From: Mucilaginibacter defluvii
GTDB taxonomy: Bacteria > Bacteroidota > Bacteroidia > Sphingobacteriales > Sphingobacteriaceae
Direction: 5' to 3'
Assembly: GCF_039543225.1 (NCBI RefSeq)
Contig: NZ_BAABJI010000001.1
Location: 1,329,193-1,393,192, forward strand
DNA: 64,000 bases
Shown here: positions 44,194-54,369 of the stretch, piece after piece
How positions within the stretch are numbered: the first letter of the stretch is position 1
Layout: every line of letters starts with the position of its first letter
Notes under the pieces: generated by a model
Told to the model about the DNA's origin: nothing
Databases searched by the model: none
What the model saw: only the letters and a program-made list of their open reading frames with translations
Made by a program: the position numbers and the translations under genes

Positions 44194-44534
44194 TGGTTTG
44201 TATAAATAAATAACACCTATGCGACTAATTGCATCGACCATCGCGCATAAATGGGCAATTATTACCTTTTTGATCACGCGATCAGCCATGACTGACCAAG
44301 CAAAATGTGGCTGCGGATCAAGAATGATAGCAACCGAATCGATATATAAATTCTACAAGATATTGTTATACCGGAGAAATTTCCGGATATGGACCGTCGA
44401 TCCGGATCCAGATAGAGCAGTAGAGGAAAGCTCCCCCGCACGCTTTTTTATCGCGTTGCTCTGACAACATTCAATTGGAACCATGTTCGATGTTAATATT
44501 GCGAATTTGCCCGGTCACGAGGAGCCAGCAGAAA
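44194..44534. other. Intergenic stretch between the DHOR promoter and the defence island
   Basis: About 340 bases. A plus-strand frame of 81 codons (44219-44464) starts MRLIASTIAHKWAIITFLIT but shows no motif or codon signal of a gene, so it is not called. The sequence is moderately AT-rich and I see no tRNA-like structure or strong terminator. Short repeats GGATCC/CCGGAT occur near 44400. It marks the change from metal genes to defence genes. Confidence 0.4.
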
Positions 44535-45242
44535 TTATTTACCTGGCACATATCCTTTACCCTGATCATTAATTTCCTTTTCTAATAGCGATCTGATCTC
44601 AGCGGCCTGTTTTGTCAATTGATCCAGATGATCGATATAATTCCTGATCGAGGCGTTTCCAAGGTCATCTTTAAGCTCAGGACCGATCTTAGGATCATCA
44701 GGTTCGAGGTCATACTTCTTCCTGCGTAACAATTGTTGGATCACGGCGATGTCGGGGTCAGGTCCGATCACAGATGCATCCTGGATCAGGGAGCGATTTA
44801 CGTCGTCCAATGTCGCCTCAGCTGCTTTTTCCAATGTATATTTCAGACAAACACGTGTAGCTCTATCGATCGCACCGGCTGCAGTCAGCCATTGTTCATT
44901 CTCCTTACCGACAGCTTTTGCGTCAAGCTTGAAATAATTAGGTTCGCTTGTTTCGGGATCGATCTGTTGCAAAAGGTCAAGCAACCGGTCAAAATCCCTT
45001 AATGGCCGGTATTCTTGTTGCATTTTCCAACGGTGATCCCACAGACCCAGTATCGCCTGGGAACATTCCAATTGAATTTCTTTGGCATCCGGGCCGGTAG
45101 CTTTTTCTGCCGCCACGATCTTCTCGGCCACATAATGCGCCATCCAGCGCCCAAGCGTATCCACGCTTTTGTTAAGTTTAAGTTCTTCAACGAGCGATAT
45201 CCCTAAGGACATAACTTCTTTCGGTATCTCTGAGTACTCCAT
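44535..45242 (-). CDS. Hypothetical protein overlapping the end of the Avs-like gene
   Basis: 235 aa from MEYSEIPKEVMSLGISLVEE; the gene overlaps the 3' end of the 2086-aa gene by 56 bases. Predominantly alpha-helical and acidic (LAHYVAEKIVAAEKATG-like, LLQQIDPETSEPNYFKLDAK, RRKKYDLEPDDPKIGPEL). No signal peptide, membrane segment or catalytic motif recognised. The overlap strongly suggests co-translation with the nuclease-STAND gene and hence a partner, regulator or sensor role in the same defence system. Confidence 0.65.
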   Translation of the reverse strand: MEYSEIPKEVMSLGISLVEELKLNKSVDTLGRWMAHYVAEKIVAAEKATGPDAKEIQLECSQAILGLWDHRWKMQQEYRPLRDFDRLLDLLQQIDPETSEPNYFKLDAKAVGKENEQWLTAAGAIDRATRVCLKYTLEKAAEATLDDVNRSLIQDASVIGPDPDIAVIQQLLRRKKYDLEPDDPKIGPELKDDLGNASIRNYIDHLDQLTKQAAEIRSLLEKEINDQGKGYVPGK

Positions 45243-48200
45243 CAGCGGACAAAATAAAAATTTGATGAATAGACGGTTGATATTTGATCGTGTCATCCGA
45301 ACGATAACGATGGGCCAGATTGCGGCTGACCTCTACTTTGAAAATAATGTCCATTTGCAATACTCCACAGACCTCAGCCAGCAGGTCAAGGGAACAGTTC
45401 AGCCGCGAGCCCGTTTGCTCAACCTCATGATCGCTGTCTTCTTTCCCGCTGCTCCATTGCTCAGCGAACATTACTTTCCTGTCCGGCTTGTCTTTTTTAA
45501 AATAGGTCTTGTGATCCTTTGACGTTAAGAGACCCAGCTTTTCAATAAAGTGCTTACCCAATCGGAACGGCGGGAATGGCAGTTCTTTGGCAAAGGGGTC
45601 GTACTCATCCAGCCGGGCGCTAAGGTGTTTGTCCCTGATCCAGCCTTTCAATTTGAAAGGTGGCTTCCTGAATTCCATGTCGCGCTCTTTATGATCTGGT
45701 ATCTTGAAATCGTGATGATCCTCGCAGGTCGCCAACGCACACATCAGCGCGTTCGCGGTCGCCGGGCTGACCAGGGCGGAACGCACCCGGTAGGTCTCCC
45801 GGCGAATGTCTGATGCTTCCTCCCAATCACCTGCGATCGTCAGGAATACATCTCCGCCATTTTTCAGCAGCAGGTCCGGCACCATCTCTCCGGCATTGAT
45901 AGTGGACTGCCATACCCGATGGTCCTTTTCCGGCCACACCGGTCTCTTTAGCGGCAGGGGGTCTTTCCAATCTGCGATCCAGTATCCATCCCTGCGTGTT
46001 ATCGAATGCTTCGCCAGCCAGCCCGATAAACTCTTAACTGAGCCGTCCTCAGCCGGCGTAGCCTGCGAAAGTGACAATAACCGGGAAACGACCACCATCA
46101 TCGCGTGATAGGAAATATAAAAATTGTGGTTATCATCCCGCGGGTAAGAACCATGGCTATGTCCGACACTGTAATCCTCCCTATACTTGTTCCACAGTTC
46201 TGCACGTGGATCAGCATCGAACCGATAGCTGGTGGTTCCCCATTCATTGACGACGACATGCCCCGACAGATCGACCATTTGTTTTTGTGTCAATCCGAAG
46301 TACCTTCCCAGGTCACCCAACCAATATCTGCTAAAATCGTAACCAAAGTAATAGCCAAAAGCTTCTTCACTATCCCCATCGTCATCCGTTTTGGGAATTG
46401 GGTCCCAAAGGGGCGTCAGATCGACCGGGTGCCATTCCGCGCGAATTATTTTTTCAAAAAAAGCGATCTCCTGATCACTGAATGTTCCAGGGCAAGCACT
46501 GGCTATCCTTAAAGCCGTTTCCGAGGCTGTCTTTTGTATGGTCGCATGTTCCAGCCCCGTCGCATAATCGGCGATCTTTGAAGCAAGCATTTTCAGTAGA
46601 TACGGCTTCTCGGTTGCGACCCTGGAAATTGCGATCATCAGGTATTGCAGTCCGTGATAAAAGTAGAAAGGATAACGGGAACAGCCGTAAGCCCCCACCG
46701 TTCTCTTTTCGGCAAGATCAAAAAGATCATGGAACACCTGCTGCTCATTGAAGTTGGCCAGGTTCAACAGGGTATGCGCTGCCCGCCAGCGATGATCCGA
46801 CCGCGGGGATGCCAGTGCCGACCAGAGAAACCCCGCCATCCCTTCCCCTGTGCCGGGTCCGGTCTCCAGCCAGGCGGCCCAGGGCCCATCGCCGAACGTT
46901 TCCTCGATGTGTATCTCGAAACGGCTTAAAGCATAATCCAGCGTTTCTAAAGCGTCGGCAGGGGTAAGCAGGCCACCCGCTAAACCCACCATATCGAAGA
47001 GATGTTCGGCATCTGCCTCTACATGGTCATTGATCATACCCTGAAATATCCCTTCTTTAAGCCAGTCCGAAACTTGTAGTGCCCCGGGAAGCACTTTGAC
47101 CATATTCCGGAAACTATGATAACTGGTCAACTCTAGTGCGAAACGTCTGCCGATACCGGCGACGAGCTGCGGGAGTTGCTTAACGAATCCCGGCCTGTTC
47201 GCAGCACGTTCAGGTAAACACTTAAAAAAATATTCCAGGTCATAATGTTCGATCCAGTCACACTGAAGTAGTGCGTTGACCAAAGAAACAAGGTCCGGGT
47301 CGGCCGTCCGCTGTATGAGATTGACCTGTAGAATTTGCCGGCCGTAATGAAATTGGTGTTCGACCGCTTTTTGCCTGATCGCCTGGTCAACGCGGGTGAT
47401 GCCCTCCGGGGTTAAAATATCATGTCCGGCAAATACCGCGTCCCAGTCAAGACCGGGAAGTCCGGCACTGACAACCTCCTCTCTTTTTTTAGCCCCGGTA
47501 AGCTTTGCAGGCAGGGAGGAAACAATGGCTTTCAGTTCCGCATCAGCCAGTCCCTGTTCATCGGCCAGTTCTTGCAGATCGGTCCAGTAACTTGCGGAAT
47601 TCAATTGCCGCTTCAGATGACGAATGGAATCTTTCAGAATGACCTTCTTATCAGCCGGAGAGATATGCGCAGCACGAAGGACCCCTTTTAACAGATACGG
47701 GAAAGATCCCGGTGAGCAGAACGGATGATAACTCCAGGCTTGTACGGGAGACCAGCCTCCCGACCGGGTCAATTCGATCAATGCCGCGTTGATCAGCCAA
47801 TCGAACCGCCCGATGTCCCGGTCCCGCCAGCGGCTGAGCGCTGCGATCCCGCCATTAGGGGACAATGACGCGGTAACTTGAATGGCCTCGTCACGATCCC
47901 AATGTTTTTCACGACGGTCTAAGCCCACCAGTTCTGCGACCCTGATGAAACGATAGGCATAGTCATGCTTTGGCACTTGGGGCTCGGCAGCCCGTTTGGC
48001 GATCTCGGTCACCGCCTCCCAACGCCGGACCATCTCATCACCGAATTTAGAAAGGATAGCGATCGCGTCGTCAAAGTACACCCCCGCATTATCGGTCGAG
48101 GTGATACCTACAGCGCGCGCAAGCGATACGTAATTCTGAGAAAGTTCTTCCGGACTTTCGTTCGTTTGTGATCGGATGTGCTGGTAGGCAATGTCCTCCA

Positions 48201-51200
48201 GGTCGTCGCTCAGAAAGCTCAGATGGGCTAAGCGGTGCGCCCAACGGGCGGTATCGATCCAGGCACGTGTTCCGATCACCCTATTGGTCCTTATCCGCGC
48301 ATCAAAAAGACCAAGGATCTCTTTGTGGCCGGAATTTCCGCTGAATTTAAGGATCTCCAGGTAGGCTACTGACAATATGCCCGGGAGCGGATCTTCATAA
48401 CGATACCTTTGACCAGAACCATTACTTGAGATCTTTGCGATCTCTTCGAGCCTTGCCGGGATAATGTTACCACCGTTGACGATCACCTCTAACCTCGTCA
48501 GGTACCATGGCAATGCGCCGCTGATCAGTTCCTTATAATTGGTCAGCTCTCTTTCTTCCTCGTGTGAGCTTTTTTTATCTTGCCGTTTTGCGGGCAGATA
48601 AACAGCGATGTCCGACAGATCAGAACCATTGAGCAAACAATGAATGGCTATACTCCGGAAGTAATGGACAGCATGCGTTAGATGATAAGATTGCGTGATA
48701 TAATAGGTCGCTATCTTAGAGAAGAATTTTTGTATCAGTGTTCCGATCTTATCTTTAGGCAGCTGGTGGAAAAGACATGCTTCCGCAAGCGCTACGATCG
48801 TCAGATCAGGTTCCTCATGATAGCTGTCTACCGAACTACTCGGTTTGTATTTCTTTTGATTGAGTTTTGTTAATAAGGACTGTATGATCTTTTTATTACA
48901 AAATTTACCCACCTGCGCCAACTCATTATTGATCGCAAGCAGGTATAAGGGTTCTTTCCTGCATTTCCCGGTCAGTTCTTCAATCCGTTGGTGATCGCCT
49001 GCATCGATCAAACGCCTGATCAGGCGTCCGAGTATCTTGGCAAGCTTATCTACAGGTGAGAGCCTTTCGAATACACGTGCGCAACCTTCGACGCCATTGA
49101 TATTCAAACTGGCAAAAGCCAGCTCTAAAATATCATGGTCTTGAAGCCGTTGTTCCCGCTCTTCCGGATCTCTGGGGGTGTTGAAATAGATCTTAAGCCA
49201 ACTTTGCGCGGATCTCAGGAAACTTCTTGCTTCTCCTCTGAAGTCAGCGATATCTGATAGTAAAGATGCTGAATAGATGTTCGCCGATCCTTCCCAGGCA
49301 CCGGAAAGTTCCCGCCGCATGGCCATTTCCTGTATCTTTTCCTTGCTTTGCAGCCGGACCAATAGGTCGATGTTCCGTTTGAGCAGCGCAACTTGTCGCT
49401 GGTTACCTGCGGTCTCTTCACCAGCCCTCAATGCGATCTTACAAGCTGCTTTGAGGTCTTTGATCTTCAGTGATGCCTTTAACGCGAACTGTAAGCGATA
49501 GAAACGGATGTTACGCTCGTCGATCGGGTTATCCTTAGGCAAAAAATCATCAGAAAGTGCGATCTCGATCAGCTTCTCGTATCGCTCCGCCTGGTGGTAT
49601 AACTGCGGGAGCATTTGTGCAGCGTAGACCGAGCCTTCCGTCAAGGGCTCCAGTGTTAGAATGAATTGCTCAAGGTCTTGGGGATCGGCACTGAATTTCT
49701 GCCGGAACCAGGTTTCCGTCGGCTCATCTCTGAACTGCACGGAGTCATCAGCGAGCCAGAGCGAACGACCGATATCGCTGACGAAGCTTTTAATGGCAGC
49801 CGGATCCACATTGGCGACCTCTGCTAATATGGCTATGGGAATATTCGGTGATAATGAAGCCAGCCCGACACAGATCTTTTCAAGTTGCGGATGGTGTTCC
49901 GGAGGAAGGCTGTCTTTTAAACGCCCTAACGCTTGCTCCAGCTGCTGAGCGATTTGTGCCTCCACGGTCATCACAGCAGGTCCAAGATCAGCGAGCAGGA
50001 CTGATATGCTCGGCACACCGGTCGCCAGCGCGTTCGCCTGGACGCGGGGGCTGGCGGCGGTCAACCGGTGAAACTCTTCTGCTTCTTCAATGGTCGCCAT
50101 TGGATAGTGCAGCTGAAGGTTTCGGTGCGTTTCGGTAAGTGTGAATGGCTGTAGTGGCAATTGCACCACATAGCTTTCCGGCCGTAAATAACTGATGCGT
50201 TCCGTGCGGCATAAAAAAGCGATCCTGACACCGACGGGCATGCGTTCTTTAAGTAATTCAGCAGCAAAGCAGGAATCATTCATTTCTTTAGCCGCCATTT
50301 CCGCATTATCAGCGGCATCGATCAATAAAAGCAACGAACCATCAGGATAGGCGCTCTTTATCGCTACGGCCGAAGTTTCCAGGCGCTTGATAAAGGCGCG
50401 GGTAATCTCTGCCTCTTGTGTGCCGTTTGTTACCAGCAAAGGATCACATAGCCCTTTCGCGGCCAATTCATTCGCCATTTGTACCAGGGCATCTTTGTGG
50501 CGGTGCCGTGAGCGGCTCCTGTTCCGGTAGCTTCCCGCACCGAAACAATCATAGGCTATGATCTCGGAGCCTTCTTTGATATGCTCGATCATATATCTGG
50601 TGAAAACCGATTTCCCCACACCGCCGGGCGCATGAATGAGGACAGGAGCCCCAGATGACATTAGCTGGTCTGCAAGTTCCTGATAGCTATCACGGCCGAT
50701 CACCGGCGTTGGAGGCTCCCAGACCGGCTTTGCAGGAAATAACTCGGACTCCGAGCTGAATCCAAAACATTTCAGGACCTCCTCCCGCAATAACAAACCA
50801 TCGCTGTCCGGGAGTGCTTTGTCCGATATGATCGTGGTCAGGCTGCTTAACTGAGCGTTGTCCACGGGGCCCGCTAACAAACGGAACAGTTCTACACGGA
50901 GTTCTGCCTTTTGAAGGTTATAATCACCTTGGGTGTCATCCAAAGATAATATGCTGCAAAAAACAGCAAGATCGACGGGGTCCAGTCCCGTATAACGCCG
51001 GATCGTGTTGATGAATTTTTTATCTTTACAAGTATCTTGGGTCAGCTCTTTGATCCTGCTCTTGAATGCCGGGTCGATAGGCCTGTTCGTCACGATGGCG
51101 AACCTGATGTCCTGATGACCGATATCTCCCGCTTGCTTACGCTCCTGAAACTTTTTACCAAAGCCGACAAAAGTTTCCTTCAGTCCGCTGATGATAAAAG

Positions 51201-51447
51201 GATCGTCCTTTTGCGTGGTGGTGTGCTTCAGTTGATAATAGGTTATTCCGCTGATCTTTGCTTCATCGCCATAGTATTCAGCAAGGTCGATCACATATTC
51301 CCCTGCTTTACCTTTATCTTTTGAGCCTTCCACGACAATATGTCTCAGGGGCGAATTGGGATAGATCAGCTGCAGTGCACGCCGTGCTGCCCATCGGTAA
51401 TGAAAAATATCGCCCGCCCTGGAATAACCGACCTTATTATCTGCCAT
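45187..51447 (-). CDS. Giant nuclease-STAND NTPase, Avs-like antiviral protein
   Basis: 2086 aa. N-terminal PD-(D/E)xK-type (Cap4/DUF4297-like) nuclease: E40, D54 and Q72-L-K74 in YYQLKHTTT, preceded by GDIFHYRWAARRAL. The STAND/NACHT NTPase follows: Walker A GGVGKS at 275-280 (LIHAPGGVGKSVFTRYM) and Walker B LLLLIDAADNAE at about 372-382, with PFTLTETHRNLQLHY later. About 1400 C-terminal residues are mostly helical repeat-like and unassigned, fitting a sensor. Avs proteins recognise phage proteins such as terminase or portal and then degrade DNA. The order nuclease-STAND-repeat matches Avs2/Avs3-type proteins, but which subtype, and which trigger, cannot be told. The small gene overlapping its end could be a partner. 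Confidence 0.8.
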   Translation of the reverse strand: MADNKVGYSRAGDIFHYRWAARRALQLIYPNSPLRHIVVEGSKDKGKAGEYVIDLAEYYGDEAKISGITYYQLKHTTTQKDDPFIISGLKETFVGFGKKFQERKQAGDIGHQDIRFAIVTNRPIDPAFKSRIKELTQDTCKDKKFINTIRRYTGLDPVDLAVFCSILSLDDTQGDYNLQKAELRVELFRLLAGPVDNAQLSSLTTIISDKALPDSDGLLLREEVLKCFGFSSESELFPAKPVWEPPTPVIGRDSYQELADQLMSSGAPVLIHAPGGVGKSVFTRYMIEHIKEGSEIIAYDCFGAGSYRNRSRSRHRHKDALVQMANELAAKGLCDPLLVTNGTQEAEITRAFIKRLETSAVAIKSAYPDGSLLLLIDAADNAEMAAKEMNDSCFAAELLKERMPVGVRIAFLCRTERISYLRPESYVVQLPLQPFTLTETHRNLQLHYPMATIEEAEEFHRLTAASPRVQANALATGVPSISVLLADLGPAVMTVEAQIAQQLEQALGRLKDSLPPEHHPQLEKICVGLASLSPNIPIAILAEVANVDPAAIKSFVSDIGRSLWLADDSVQFRDEPTETWFRQKFSADPQDLEQFILTLEPLTEGSVYAAQMLPQLYHQAERYEKLIEIALSDDFLPKDNPIDERNIRFYRLQFALKASLKIKDLKAACKIALRAGEETAGNQRQVALLKRNIDLLVRLQSKEKIQEMAMRRELSGAWEGSANIYSASLLSDIADFRGEARSFLRSAQSWLKIYFNTPRDPEEREQRLQDHDILELAFASLNINGVEGCARVFERLSPVDKLAKILGRLIRRLIDAGDHQRIEELTGKCRKEPLYLLAINNELAQVGKFCNKKIIQSLLTKLNQKKYKPSSSVDSYHEEPDLTIVALAEACLFHQLPKDKIGTLIQKFFSKIATYYITQSYHLTHAVHYFRSIAIHCLLNGSDLSDIAVYLPAKRQDKKSSHEEERELTNYKELISGALPWYLTRLEVIVNGGNIIPARLEEIAKISSNGSGQRYRYEDPLPGILSVAYLEILKFSGNSGHKEILGLFDARIRTNRVIGTRAWIDTARWAHRLAHLSFLSDDLEDIAYQHIRSQTNESPEELSQNYVSLARAVGITSTDNAGVYFDDAIAILSKFGDEMVRRWEAVTEIAKRAAEPQVPKHDYAYRFIRVAELVGLDRREKHWDRDEAIQVTASLSPNGGIAALSRWRDRDIGRFDWLINAALIELTRSGGWSPVQAWSYHPFCSPGSFPYLLKGVLRAAHISPADKKVILKDSIRHLKRQLNSASYWTDLQELADEQGLADAELKAIVSSLPAKLTGAKKREEVVSAGLPGLDWDAVFAGHDILTPEGITRVDQAIRQKAVEHQFHYGRQILQVNLIQRTADPDLVSLVNALLQCDWIEHYDLEYFFKCLPERAANRPGFVKQLPQLVAGIGRRFALELTSYHSFRNMVKVLPGALQVSDWLKEGIFQGMINDHVEADAEHLFDMVGLAGGLLTPADALETLDYALSRFEIHIEETFGDGPWAAWLETGPGTGEGMAGFLWSALASPRSDHRWRAAHTLLNLANFNEQQVFHDLFDLAEKRTVGAYGCSRYPFYFYHGLQYLMIAISRVATEKPYLLKMLASKIADYATGLEHATIQKTASETALRIASACPGTFSDQEIAFFEKIIRAEWHPVDLTPLWDPIPKTDDDGDSEEAFGYYFGYDFSRYWLGDLGRYFGLTQKQMVDLSGHVVVNEWGTTSYRFDADPRAELWNKYREDYSVGHSHGSYPRDDNHNFYISYHAMMVVVSRLLSLSQATPAEDGSVKSLSGWLAKHSITRRDGYWIADWKDPLPLKRPVWPEKDHRVWQSTINAGEMVPDLLLKNGGDVFLTIAGDWEEASDIRRETYRVRSALVSPATANALMCALATCEDHHDFKIPDHKERDMEFRKPPFKLKGWIRDKHLSARLDEYDPFAKELPFPPFRLGKHFIEKLGLLTSKDHKTYFKKDKPDRKVMFAEQWSSGKEDSDHEVEQTGSRLNCSLDLLAEVCGVLQMDIIFKVEVSRNLAHRYRSDDTIKYQPSIHQIFILSADGVLRDTERSYVLRDIAR

Positions 51448-51717
51448 TTGAGTTCATAATTGGTTTAAAATACGATCGCAGCAGGAACAAAATGTGCCGT
51501 TAAGCAACACTAAATGGCTTTTTGGAAAGCTGATAAGGCTTGAGATCCTGATCCGCTTCTAATAGCACACCGGAGGAACTGCTGACAAAGTAAATGTAAG
51601 GATATTTTGGGATGACCTCAATACCTTCTCTTATTGCGATACATCATGTCCTAAGCCATATCATAAAATATGTTAAATTTGACATTAAATACGATAGCGC
51701 AGACACAATAAAAAGAT
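51448..51717. promoter_or_regulatory. Divergent promoter region of the Avs-like and Septu genes
   Basis: 270 bases between the start codons of two oppositely transcribed defence operons. It must hold both promoters. TTTGACATTAAATACGAT lies about 40 bases before the PtuA start, with a TTTG but no exact TAnnTTTG; on the other side a GTATTTTAAACC motif lies near the Avs start. No retron-like RNA or reverse transcriptase gene is present. Confidence 0.3.
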
Positions 51718-53202
51718 ATGAGACTGATCGAGACCTGTTTTAATAATTTCCGCTGTTTCAAGCGTTATGAGATCAATTACGGTAGTGAGGTCACTGTTTT
51801 TTTCGGTAAGAACGGAACAGGTAAGTCCAGTGTACTGTCCGGTGTCAGACGCGGCCTGAGCTTTATGTTCGCCAAGCCCAGGAACTTTCAAAAGAACCTT
51901 GCTGTCTCCAACAACGCGAAAGTAAGGTCCTTTGAAAAGAACGAGGCTAATTTCGACCCAATAGACCGCGTTTATAATTACCCCATCGATAACCATTTCA
52001 AAGCCAGCTTTACAGATGGCCTGCTGCAATGGTCAATGGTCAAACAGACGCAAAATGGCGGATACCTGACCAACCATTACAAGGACGTGCTCGCCGTCGT
52101 GCTTGGCTATTACAACAACGACCTCAAAGCTGAACTGCCTGTATTGGCGGTCATCACAGATTCTTTCCCCCACGAGATGAGTAATTTTGGCAATAAGGCC
52201 AGAAAAACGGTGGGTGGTGATGTATTGCCAAGAGATCTCGCCTACTATGGTTGGGATGAACGAACGAATTGCATCGAGCTGTGGCTGAACAGATACTATA
52301 AAGTGGCGAACTTTGAGAAGGATGTTCACGATGAAGTCCGGGCGATCAACGATCAGCTTGAGCTTTACAAACAAAGATCAGAACTTCCCGCAGGTGAGGT
52401 GCAGGAACAAAATGCGAATCATACCAGGGATCACCAGACCCTTTCCCGATTAAAAGAACGGCTGACGCTCCTTCAGAAAGACGAAAGGTTCGTTGCGTTT
52501 TCCAGGGAACGCCAATTCATAGAGCAGAAGTTGCTTGATTTCACCAAACCGGTTTCTGAGGATTTTCATTTCATCAATAGGGATTTCGAACTTTTCAGGT
52601 TAGCTGTCAACAGGCCTGATAAAAAGTCATATATACTCGAATTTAGTTTCAAGGACGGCAGGGTCATCACCTTCGACACACTGCCCATGGGTTACAAACG
52701 GATCTTCTCCATGGTGATCGATATCGCCTACCGCTCCTATATCCTGAACGAAGGACTGGAAAGCCATGGTATCGTATTGATCGATGAGGTTGAACTTCAC
52801 TTACATCCCACCTTACAACAGGATATTTTGCAAAGGCTTAAAAGGACCTTCCCTAATATCCAGTTCATTATCACGACGCACTCGCCTTTAGTGATCAGCA
52901 ATTTCAGGGCCGACCAGCATAACATTGTCATTAAACTGAATAACGAGGGTAATGAATATTCTAACCGTTCGATCGGCAATGTCTATGGGGTGGATTACAA
53001 CACGGGCTTAACCGAGGTGATGGGGGCATCTTATCGTGAAGCGGAACTAGACAAGTTGATCGACTCCATTGTTATACTTAAAAAATTCAACAAAACGGAT
53101 CAGGCGGAAAAACTGCAAGCTGAACTTTTGAGCATCGTTGGTGAAGACAATGCCTATATCCTGGAAGAGATCGAGAACAGACTTGCACAAAACGCGCAAT
53201 AG
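51718..53202 (+). CDS. ptuA: PtuA-like ATPase of a Septu defence system
   Basis: 494 aa. ABC/SMC-like AAA ATPase: MRLIETCFNNFRCFKRY start, Walker A GKNGTGKS (30-37), DTLPMGYKRIFSMVIDIAYR in the signature position, Walker B IVLIDEVELHLHP and the H-loop FIITTHSPLVISNF. Layout and length fit PtuA of Septu (also the ATPase of some retron modules). It is followed after 5 bases by an HNH gene, the expected PtuB partner. Septu degrades nucleic acid during phage infection; NTP depletion releases PtuB. Function by homology only. Confidence 0.85.
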   Translation: MRLIETCFNNFRCFKRYEINYGSEVTVFFGKNGTGKSSVLSGVRRGLSFMFAKPRNFQKNLAVSNNAKVRSFEKNEANFDPIDRVYNYPIDNHFKASFTDGLLQWSMVKQTQNGGYLTNHYKDVLAVVLGYYNNDLKAELPVLAVITDSFPHEMSNFGNKARKTVGGDVLPRDLAYYGWDERTNCIELWLNRYYKVANFEKDVHDEVRAINDQLELYKQRSELPAGEVQEQNANHTRDHQTLSRLKERLTLLQKDERFVAFSRERQFIEQKLLDFTKPVSEDFHFINRDFELFRLAVNRPDKKSYILEFSFKDGRVITFDTLPMGYKRIFSMVIDIAYRSYILNEGLESHGIVLIDEVELHLHPTLQQDILQRLKRTFPNIQFIITTHSPLVISNFRADQHNIVIKLNNEGNEYSNRSIGNVYGVDYNTGLTEVMGASYREAELDKLIDSIVILKKFNKTDQAEKLQAELLSIVGEDNAYILEEIENRLAQNAQ

Positions 53203-53207
53203 TACCT

Positions 53208-54026
53208 ATGATCTATTTAACTAAGACCGACCAGGCAGCGATCAAATTCGTTAATGATTATGTTTCGGGTTGTTGGCTGGACCAAGGGGATGGCACATCC
53301 AAATATCAGAACCTGAGCTACGCCAGCGTAAAGAATCCGGTAAGTCAGTTTAGGGGCTTCTTCGTTGACGAGCAGCACAAAACCTGCTGTTACTGTAGCC
53401 GGGAGATCATCAATGACCATACAACGGAACTGGAACATATCATACCCCGTACAGAAGAAAGACCGGAAGTGTTCGAGCGGTATTATCAACACAGCGATCT
53501 GCTAAGAGACAATGTGATCTCTCAAAGCGTGTTTTTGCAAGCGACCGAAAAGCAGCAAACACCTCCTCAGCCGCACCATGTCGCTTATCACAATATCGTA
53601 GCCTCTTGTAATGGCCGGACCTTTCACACATCCGAGGATTTCACCTGCTGCAATCGCGCCCGGGGCGATCATTTTTTACCGCCGTTCAATTTAATGGAAA
53701 ATTCCATCGGCTACCTGCCCGATGGCACGATACTTTATCTTAAAGACCTGACCGACCGCACCCCATTTGAATTGCTGAACCTTAATAAACAGAGCCTGGT
53801 TAACATCCGTAGATTGTGGTATTTGTTCAGCCGGTCGGCGTTATCGATATCGGATATCGTCAACTTCAATGTAGCAGATCTGCAGAACAAAATCAACGAG
53901 CACGCCCTGGTATATTCACCAACGATAACTGTAGACCTGAAACTGGCAGAAACCTTTTCAATACCGGGAATGTGGGCTGTATTCGTAAAGTATGCTTATT
54001 TTGGTTCTTATTATCGGAATAACTAA
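53208..54026 (+). CDS. ptuB: PtuB-like HNH nuclease of a Septu defence system
   Basis: 272 aa. The HNH/zinc-finger core is at residues 57-81: C60-C61-Y-C63, then ELEHIIPRT with His 77 as general base. A second Cys pair follows in VASCNGRTFH and FTCCNRARGDHF, as in PtuB-type HNH proteins. The C-terminal region (LLNLNKQSLVNIRRLWYLF) is helical. It starts 5 bases after PtuA with the same strand, so the pair is one operon. The minus-strand frames are shadows. Confidence 0.85.
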   Translation: MIYLTKTDQAAIKFVNDYVSGCWLDQGDGTSKYQNLSYASVKNPVSQFRGFFVDEQHKTCCYCSREIINDHTTELEHIIPRTEERPEVFERYYQHSDLLRDNVISQSVFLQATEKQQTPPQPHHVAYHNIVASCNGRTFHTSEDFTCCNRARGDHFLPPFNLMENSIGYLPDGTILYLKDLTDRTPFELLNLNKQSLVNIRRLWYLFSRSALSISDIVNFNVADLQNKINEHALVYSPTITVDLKLAETFSIPGMWAVFVKYAYFGSYYRNN

Positions 54027-54062
54027 CTCACGGGTCCGGGAGAACCTTGAAACATCAGATTC

Positions 54063-54213
54063 TTAACTTCGTTTGATACGTCTGGTGATCAATTGATAGT
54101 CAAAAAGCCGTACGTTGAGAATTTTGCGCAGATTAACCGCCAGTAGTTGTGGGCCTTCCATCGCGCCGAAGTGGCCGCCTTCACCAAATTCGGTCCCTGC
54201 GGGCGAGTTTCAA
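54063..54213 (-). pseudogene. 3' remnant of an epoxide hydrolase / alpha-beta hydrolase gene
   Basis: Reading the minus strand, one frame gives SPAGTEFGEGGHFGAMEGPQ followed by LLAVNLRKILN and a stop at 54063. GGHFxAMExPxLLAxxLR is the C-terminus of epoxide hydrolases (with the catalytic His of the family in GGHF). The frame is closed by a TGA just upstream, so the N-terminal 80 percent is missing. It appears to be the leftover end of a gene cut by insertion of a mobile or defence island. No start codon or promoter belongs to it. Confidence 0.65.
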
Positions 54214-54369
54214 GTCGTAAGCCAATGCCCGGGGCTTGGCACCCTGGATCAGAGAATATGCGTTTTCCGTCATTTGACACTTGACAGTTATTGCGGCTCC
54301 AGCCGGTTCACCTTCGCTTTGCGCGCTGCCGCGCACGCCGCTCCGGTTCTCCCGCTTACACCGCCGACG

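Noticed and set aside
44219..44464. Plus-strand frame of 81 codons between DHOR and the defence island
   Set aside because: No motif, no promoter and unusual composition; not more convincing than chance.
51448..51717. Possible retron RNA upstream of the PtuA/PtuB genes
   Set aside because: No reverse transcriptase gene nearby and no clear msr/msd-like inverted repeats; the pair is better called Septu.
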